Positions 59,590 to 64,000 of a stretch of 64,000 nucleotides of DNA are shown here, in pieces. Every line of letters starts with the position of its first letter. The stretch's first letter is position 1. The notes under the pieces were generated by a model. That model did not search any database and was not told the DNA's origin. It was given only the letters and a program-made list of their open reading frames with translations. The stretch is from Kitasatospora sp. NBC_01266 (GTDB lineage Bacteria > Actinomycetota > Actinomycetes > Streptomycetales > Streptomycetaceae): contig NZ_CP108458.1 in NCBI RefSeq assembly GCF_036242395.1, positions 8,361,814 to 8,425,813 on the forward strand, in the 5' to 3' direction. Both the position numbers and the translations under genes were made by a program.

Positions 59590-60270
59590 TCAGCAGGTGA
59601 TGAGTCGGGCGGCCGCCTCGCCGGCGACCGGCGCCCGGCCGGTCAGGTGCCGGTAGCGCCGCACGAGGTGGCCGTGCCGCAGTCGGCGGCCCAGCCGTCG
59701 CTCCGCGCGCAGCAGCGGGTTGCGGGCCGGGGGAGGGAAGGCGGCGGCGAGCTCGGCCAGGAGGGCGCGACGGTCCGTACCGATGCCGGCCAGTACCCAG
59801 GCCGCGCCCGGGTCGAGCGCGACGAGGGCCAGCGCGAGGTGCTCGGGCCGGTGGTGCCGCTCCCGGCGGGCCAGGGCCAGCCGGAGGGAGGCCTCCTGGA
59901 CCGCCTGCGCGTCGAGTCCGATCGGCGGCGCTGCCCGGGCGCAGCGCTCGCGGGCGGCGCCGGCGCCGAGGGGGAGGAGGGGTGCGGGGCCGACGGGCCG
60001 GTCCAGGACCCTCGCGTCGGAGTGCCGCAGGAGGTCGTCCAGGTCGACGCCGAGCGAGCCCACGAGCGCGCGATCGGCTGCGGCGCCGACACCTGGGAGC
60101 GGCTGTTCCTCGGCCAGCTCCAGGACCAGGACGACGATCTGCGCCGGGCCGTGCGAGATGCGGTCGGGCACCTGGATGACGCCGCCGACAAAGGCCGGCG
60201 CCGCCGTGAGCCGGACCATCGCGCCCTGCACCTGCGCGATGTGACCTGCCGCTCCGGCCGTACCACCCAC
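59590..60270 (-). CDS. Clp N-terminal-repeat protein
   Basis: The C-terminal two thirds contain two Clp_N-type repeats: GVDLDDLLRHSDARVLD as the end of one, and QEASLRLALARRERHHRPEH then LALALVALDPGAAWVLAGIG as the second, with a basic tail (RRLGRRLRHGHLVRRYRHLT). These helical repeats bind ClpC/B substrates or adaptors; short stand-alone versions are common in streptomycetes. The N-terminal 60 residues are not convincing, so the true start is probably further downstream or the gene is 5'-truncated. Confidence 0.5.
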   Translation of the reverse strand: MGGTAGAAGHIAQVQGAMVRLTAAPAFVGGVIQVPDRISHGPAQIVVLVLELAEEQPLPGVGAAADRALVGSLGVDLDDLLRHSDARVLDRPVGPAPLLPLGAGAARERCARAAPPIGLDAQAVQEASLRLALARRERHHRPEHLALALVALDPGAAWVLAGIGTDRRALLAELAAAFPPPARNPLLRAERRLGRRLRHGHLVRRYRHLTGRAPVAGEAAARLITC

Positions 60271-60428
60271 GCCCTGCCGACCCGGCGCGGACCGATCGCC
60301 GCGATCAGCGGCTGGACCCTCGGCGAGCCCGAGAAGGACCGAGCCGCGCGGAGCGGAGTAGGCCCCGTGGCGAGGGCCTTCCGTCCGCGGTCTGCGTGCC
60401 TTGGGGCTGCCGCGCTTCTACCTGCCGC

Positions 60429-60747
60429 TTACGCGAGCAACTGCAGGTGGATCGCGAGGACTCCGAGCTGCTCTTTCGCGGGTGGGTAGATGGCGCGGCA
60501 GGCGGCCAGGAGATGGTTTGCGGGTCATGCCTTCGCTGCCGATCGCTTGGTTGTCTTCGGTGCCGAGCATGGCGTCGAAGGAGTCGAAGGAGGGGTACTC
60601 GGCGACCTTGGTGACGCGGGTGCGGCAGATGGTGTCTCCGGAGGCGAAGACGAGGCCACGTGGACCCTGACCTGCGCTGGGGAGTTTCGCCTCGGAGCCG
60701 GTGAGTTTCGGTTGGCATTGCAGGTCAGCGGCCGGCGAGAGCGGCAC
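60429..60747 (-). pseudogene. ASCH-domain protein, frameshifted
   Basis: CRTRVTKVAEYPSFDSFDAML and GTEDNQAIGSEGMTRK are the ASCH-domain middle. The frame is then lost near 60525 by one base, and HLLAACRAIYPPAKEQLGVL continues in the next frame to a stop, the usual ASCH C-terminus. The N-terminus also looks damaged. ASCH proteins bind RNA or modified nucleosides. Confidence 0.7.
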
Positions 60748-61126
60748 GCGCTACGCCGTCCGGGGGGGCGGGGTTCGGCTCGGCAGCGCGGCGGGCAGAG
60801 CCTGCGACATGACGACACCCCAGGCCAGGCACCGCGACCGTCGCCGCCGTCCGACCGCGCCGACCGTTTCCGCACCGGCCTCCCCGGTCCGCGCCGGATG
60901 GTCGCCGGCCCCCGATCCGGCCGGGCGGTGGATGCTGCCGGACCTGGTCCAGCGAGCACCTGACCCCGGGCGGGATGGTCGTCCGGACGAGCTGGCACGA
61001 GCCCGCGTGCACGACGTGGGCCCGACCGCCCGCACAGCCCCGGTGACCGGACCGTTCCAGGGTCCTGACCCGCCGTCACACCTTCGAGCGGACTCCCCGG
61101 CCCCGGGGCCGGGAACACTCCTCGCC
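60748..61126. other. No convincing gene
   Basis: GC-rich sequence upstream of the DUF402 gene, with only unsupported frames. Confidence 0.4.
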
Positions 61127-61813
61127 ATGACCGACACCAAGCTGTTCCAGCCCGGCACCACCGCGATCCGCCGCGACGTCCACGCCGACCGGGTATGGAC
61201 CGCGATGCCGCAACGCGTGATCGACGACACCGGCCACATGCTGACCCTGGCCTACTGGCCGGGCATCGAGAGCCTGGCCCCGACAGCCTGGATCACCTCG
61301 ACCCGCACCGGCGACGACGCCACCCGCCAGCAGGGCCTGGCCGACCTGGCGGCCGGCACCTGGACCCTGGACCACTACCAGTGGACCGGCACCGAGCTGC
61401 TGTCCCACTTCCTGAACAGCGAGTGGTTCTCCGTGCACCGCTTCCAGGACGCCACCACGAAGGAACCACTGCGCTGGTACGTGAACTTCGAGCACCCCTA
61501 CCGGCGCCGCCCCGGCCTCGGCATCGACACCATGGACCTCGCCCTCGACCTGGTCATCACCCCCGACCTGTCGGGGCACCACTGGAAAGACCAGGAAGAG
61601 TACGCCCAGCTGCGCCGCCTCGGTGTGGTCGACGACTACGTGGGCCGCCAGGTCGAGCGGGCCCGAGAACGGGCGATCGGCATGCTGGACGACCGCACCG
61701 GGCCGTTCGCCGGCGGCTGGCCGACCTGGGCACCGGATCCGTCCTGGCCGCTGCCGACGCTGCCGCCCGGCGCCGAGGAAGCGGCCACCTCGGCGACCGC
61801 GTACCGGCCATGA
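61127..61813 (+). CDS. DUF402 protein
   Basis: 228 residues. GTTAIRRDVHADRVWTAMPQ, LRWYVNFEHPYRRRPGLGID, TMDLALDLVITPDLSGHHWK and the final KDQEEYAQLRRLGVVDDYVG are typical DUF402 elements. DUF402 proteins include nucleoside diphosphate phosphatases and FomD (which hydrolyses a cytidylylated intermediate in fosfomycin biosynthesis). ATG at 61127 is the start; the frame is open upstream without homology. Likely a nucleotide-type hydrolase, without clear partners here. Confidence 0.82.
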   Translation: MTDTKLFQPGTTAIRRDVHADRVWTAMPQRVIDDTGHMLTLAYWPGIESLAPTAWITSTRTGDDATRQQGLADLAAGTWTLDHYQWTGTELLSHFLNSEWFSVHRFQDATTKEPLRWYVNFEHPYRRRPGLGIDTMDLALDLVITPDLSGHHWKDQEEYAQLRRLGVVDDYVGRQVERARERAIGMLDDRTGPFAGGWPTWAPDPSWPLPTLPPGAEEAATSATAYRP

Positions 61814-62112
61814 CGAGCAGCGGCACGGGAAGCGGGCCGGCCCGCGTGCGGGTGCGCGCGGTCCTGCTCCACAACTGCCGAGCCGCCTCGCAGGATTTGG
61901 CTCATTGAGCCGAAGCGCGATAGCGGGGCGGGCATGTTGTCACCGGGATTTGTTCCGGCGGCGGCAGGCTCGCCTCGCATACAAACCCAGAGTGCAAGCG
62001 AAAGGCGCGCACCCGGCGGACCGCGATCCGTCAAATGCGCGCCTATGTGACGCCCTGTCAATGTGGCATCAGGTTCTCGGTACTGTGGCCACGGGCACCG
62101 AGACCGTTCAAC
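61814..62112. other. No convincing gene
   Basis: Slightly AT-richer spacer between the DUF402 gene and the secreted-protein gene. CTCGGT and ACCGAG form a weak stem near 62075-62100. Confidence 0.35.
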
Positions 62113-62460
62113 TCAGTTGCCGGTGAAGACGATCAAGGTCAGATTCGCCCCGTAAGTGTTTGTGCACGCGCCTCGGTAGAAGTCCCAATTGCGCCCCGAA
62201 GCATCCCGCACGTATCCCGTGTAGCTGTTCGAGCACACCTGATGGGAATTCGTGATGTTCATCCAGCCTTGGTTGGCGGGCCCGCCGTCCCAGACGTAGC
62301 AGTAGTGGCCGCCGCCCGAGCCGTAAGAGACGTTGACGACGGACGACAGGTTGCACGTGGAGTTCACGACCGTGGCGCTGGCCGGGGTCGCAGCGAGGAC
62401 GCCGGCGGTGGTGAGGCCCACCGCGATGGCTCCTGTTGCCAGCTTTCGGGCGAGATTCAT
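62113..62460 (-). CDS. Small secreted cysteine-containing protein
   Basis: 115 residues with a clear Sec signal peptide (MNLARKLATGAIAVGLTTAG, cleavage after ATPASA). The mature part of about 86 residues has four Cys (STCNL, HYCYV, QVCSN, GACTN), suggesting two disulfides, and is rich in Gly, Asn and aromatic residues (SYGSGGGHYCYVWDGGPANQ). It resembles small streptomycete exported proteins of unknown role, perhaps spore-associated or killer-toxin-like. ATG at 62460 follows AGGGAG. Confidence 0.8.
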   Translation of the reverse strand: MNLARKLATGAIAVGLTTAGVLAATPASATVVNSTCNLSSVVNVSYGSGGGHYCYVWDGGPANQGWMNITNSHQVCSNSYTGYVRDASGRNWDFYRGACTNTYGANLTLIVFTGN

Positions 62461-62603
62461 GTAGTTCTCCCTGAGGATGCGTGCTTGGTGAGTTGTCTCC
62501 CAGGCGAGCAGTGCCGCCGAGAGGCGTGCGAGCTCCCGTGACGTGCTTTAGTGCTGACGGCTCGTTATGGGGTCGTCGTGCAAGATCGAGGCTAAGAGCT
62601 GCT

Positions 62604-62630
62604 GTCCTAGATCCGTCCTAGATCCGTCCT
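62604..62630. repeat. 11-bp tandem repeat, 2.5 copies
   Basis: GTCCTAGATCC is repeated twice in tandem and a third time in part. No gene is affected. The surrounding 62461-62821 holds no convincing gene. Confidence 0.85.
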
Positions 62631-62821
62631 TGCGCACTCCGTTCACATGAGCACATGTGACAAGTCGAATGCCTTGTTGGTGAAAACCAGACTGCTTCGA
62701 CCGGTCCGAATCGCCAGGTCATCCCTCTCCTCTGGTGACAACTACGGTGCTTCGGCTCACTCATGCAGGTGCCCGGCAGCGCTATGCCCGTCGACGTTGC
62801 CGGGCCCTCGACCCGCTTCCT

Positions 62822-63145
62822 TCATCTGCCGGGGTCGGCTCCAAACCTGCCTGGGTGGCGGGCTGGCGTGGGTCGGCCATCGTTCCCGCTACGTGCTTCC
62901 GGCTGATCGGGACCTGCGTTCTGCTCGGGCTCGTCGAGCGTCTCGACTTCGACGCTGTCGTTGTGCGCCGGCTTCCGGGCCTCTGGAGGCACGACCGCCG
63001 GGTGCATTGGGCCAGGGTGGATGGGGACCGCTGAGATGGCGGTGGCGGTCCTGAGGGCGTCGGCCAGGCCGGAGAGGTCGGCTTGGGAGAGCACTGCTGC
63101 CTTGAACGCGTCCGTGATCAAAGGTGTGTAGTCGAACTTGGGCAA
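62822..63145 (-). CDS. Hypothetical small protein
   Basis: 107 codons starting PKFDYTPLITDAFKAAVLSQ, then ADLSGLADALRTATAISAVP, followed by a Pro-rich acidic tail. The first 45 residues look like a real helical domain; the rest is low complexity. No family is recognised. The ribosome binding site is poor (the ATG is preceded by an in-frame open region). Confidence 0.4.
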   Translation of the reverse strand: MPKFDYTPLITDAFKAAVLSQADLSGLADALRTATAISAVPIHPGPMHPAVVPPEARKPAHNDSVEVETLDEPEQNAGPDQPEARSGNDGRPTPARHPGRFGADPGR

Positions 63146-63299
63146 GGCAATCGCTGCTGCGATCGTGTCGGGCTTCAGCGAGAGCCAAGGAGTGATCGAA
63201 TGCGGGCGCGAGAGTGGCTGCCGGCGCGATGGCCGTGCCGCTGTTGTGAGCGGTGTCGTGAAGTTCCCCCTGATCTTGGACAGCGGGTGCTTACGCTGC

Positions 63300-63500
63300 G
63301 GGGGTGAAGTCGTGCTGCAGCCTGGCTCGGGTTTCGAGTGGGGTGAGGTACCCGAACTCGGGGTGCCTGCGGAGCCTGGTGCGGTGTATTCGACTTCGAT
63401 GAAGCGGAAGACGTCGACTCGGGCCGCTTCCCGCTCGGCGACGACGAGGACCGGGGATTTGGCGGGGTCTCCTGACGGTCGGTTTCTGATACGGCCGGGC
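63300..63500 (-). pseudogene. IS3-type transposase C-terminal fragment
   Basis: The minus strand reads AEREAARVDVFRFIEVEY, then after a frame change RLRRHPEFGYLTPLETRARL, the ending of IS3-family transposases (integrase core end with YxxxRxHxxxGYLTPxE). The rest is missing. This is close to the hairpin array at the end of the window. Confidence 0.6.
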
Positions 63501-63790
63501 GGTGGTGATTTCCAGTCCTCGTGCGGACGGGTTTTCCGTGCCGGAACATGGGGAGCGGACGGGGTGTTTTCAAGTGGGCCCGGACGGGCTTTTCGGCAGG
63601 ATCATCTGACGATGGAGTTCTGATACACCCTCGGAGGAGGGGCCGGGCTAGTCGGCCCCAGGGTGGGGTGACTGGGTGATGGTCAGTCAGGGGAGTGGGG
63701 TACCAGTGGGCCCCGGCCCGGACGGTGGCTCAGTCCCCCCGCGGCCGGACCACCCCTTCCCAGTCAGCCTCTTGATTCAGGCTCAGCCAC

Positions 63791-63992
63791 CTGGGGCCGC
63801 CGGAGCGAAGCGGAGCGGCCCCAGGGAGGGGAGCGAAGCGGACCGACCAGGCCCGGCGCAGCCGGGCCGGCCTGACCGAAGGTCAGGCCACCGCGCCCCG
63901 AAGGGGCGAGAGGCTGGCCGAAGGCCAGCCTGGACCCGCGGCGCGGGTCCGCCACCGCGCGAAGCGCGGTGCGCACGGAGGGCCGAAGGCCC
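63791..63992. repeat. Telomere-like array of short-loop hairpins
   Basis: Eight or nine palindromes in about 200 bp, most with three-base loops: 63791-63824; 63850-63868 (loop GCA); 63869-63889 (GAA); 63894-63908 (GAA); 63911-63931 (GAA); 63932-63950 (GGC); 63954-63970 (GAA); 63980-63992 (GAA). The apex heptamers GCGCAGC and GCGAAGC occur on this strand. In Streptomyces linear replicons the 3' overhang at the telomere folds into just such hairpins, and these heptamers are characteristic. The orientation fits a right-hand end. The final bases differ from the archetypal terminal sequence, so the true end may be beyond the window or the telomere may be of another type. Confidence 0.75.
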
Positions 63993-64000
63993 GTAGGGAC

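Noticed and set aside
59578..60489. Plus-strand 303-codon frame over the Clp_N gene
   Set aside because: Mostly antisense composition; a 30-residue helical-looking stretch near 60090-60190 is not enough to call a gene.
1..64000. tRNA, rRNA or tmRNA genes
   Set aside because: No cloverleaf or ribosomal RNA sequence was recognised on reading either strand, though a dedicated search was not possible.

Overview
The window is very GC-rich actinomycete DNA: codon third positions are almost all G or C, genes overlap by ATGA/GTGA, TTG and GTG starts occur, and the gene families are typical of Streptomyces or Kitasatospora. The extreme right end (about 63.8-64.0 kb) is a dense array of GC-rich hairpins with three-base GAA/GCA loops, the signature of the 3' strand at the telomere of a linear Streptomyces-type replicon. 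With the many broken genes and insertion-sequence remnants, this suggests the arm of a linear chromosome or a linear plasmid.

Region A (1-20.1 kb) is a biosynthetic gene cluster in two rightward operons. Operon A1 (up to 11.66 kb) is a tightly overlapping run: transglutaminase-like protein, Gfo/Idh oxidoreductase, nitrilase-family amidase, F420-type luciferase-like oxidoreductase, NodU-type carbamoyltransferase, CobT-like phosphoribosyltransferase lacking the usual catalytic Glu, HAD phosphatase, 2-oxoglutarate/Fe(II) oxygenase, NAD-sugar epimerase, cytochrome P450, and a transketolase split into two subunits. A leftward LacI-type regulator, a perfect palindromic operator and a 41-residue acidic peptide gene on the other strand lie in the middle. 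Operon A2 (14.5-20.1 kb) has a short-chain reductase, a MupA-type luciferase-like monooxygenase, a free-standing ACP-KS-ACP polyketide synthase without acyltransferase, and a second transglutaminase-like protein whose Cys-His-Asp spacing is identical to that of the first. I infer a carbamoylated, glycoside- or nucleoside-like product joined to a short polyketide acyl unit. I do not recognise a known compound.

Region B (20.1-39.5 kb) is accessory DNA full of remnants: IS701, IS630, ISAs1 and IS3-like fragments, one IS with perfect terminal repeats and a likely 5-bp target duplication, one apparently intact IS1634-type transposase, helicase, lipase, ligase, phosphatase and lectin fragments, and a few intact genes (two beta-propeller proteins, TMEM175-like channel, DHFR-fold reductase, NTF2-like protein, small membrane protein).

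Region C (39.9-52.9 kb) is a putative RiPP (ribosomally made, modified peptide) cluster. A leftward ten-gene operon starts with a 46-residue cysteine-free precursor behind a promoter, then a YcaO cyclodehydratase, a cupin-like protein of unknown function, a JmjC/cupin oxygenase, a TylF-like methyltransferase with an added N-terminal domain, a heme-oxygenase-fold diiron enzyme, a second methyltransferase, an MFS exporter, and a pair of M16 peptidases of which only one keeps the HxxEH zinc motif. A regulator and a second JmjC/cupin oxygenase converge on it. There is no TfuA, no separate E1/ThiF partner and no lanthionine synthetase, so it matches none of the common YcaO RiPP classes I know. It is the best candidate for an undescribed system here.

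Region D (53.0-64.0 kb) has an aldo-keto reductase, an SsuD-like monooxygenase, a leucine carboxyl methyltransferase-like enzyme, a DUF402 protein and small secreted proteins among decayed genes (FAD monooxygenase, LysR regulator, penicillin-binding protein 4, ASCH protein, IS3 transposase), ending in the telomere-like hairpins.
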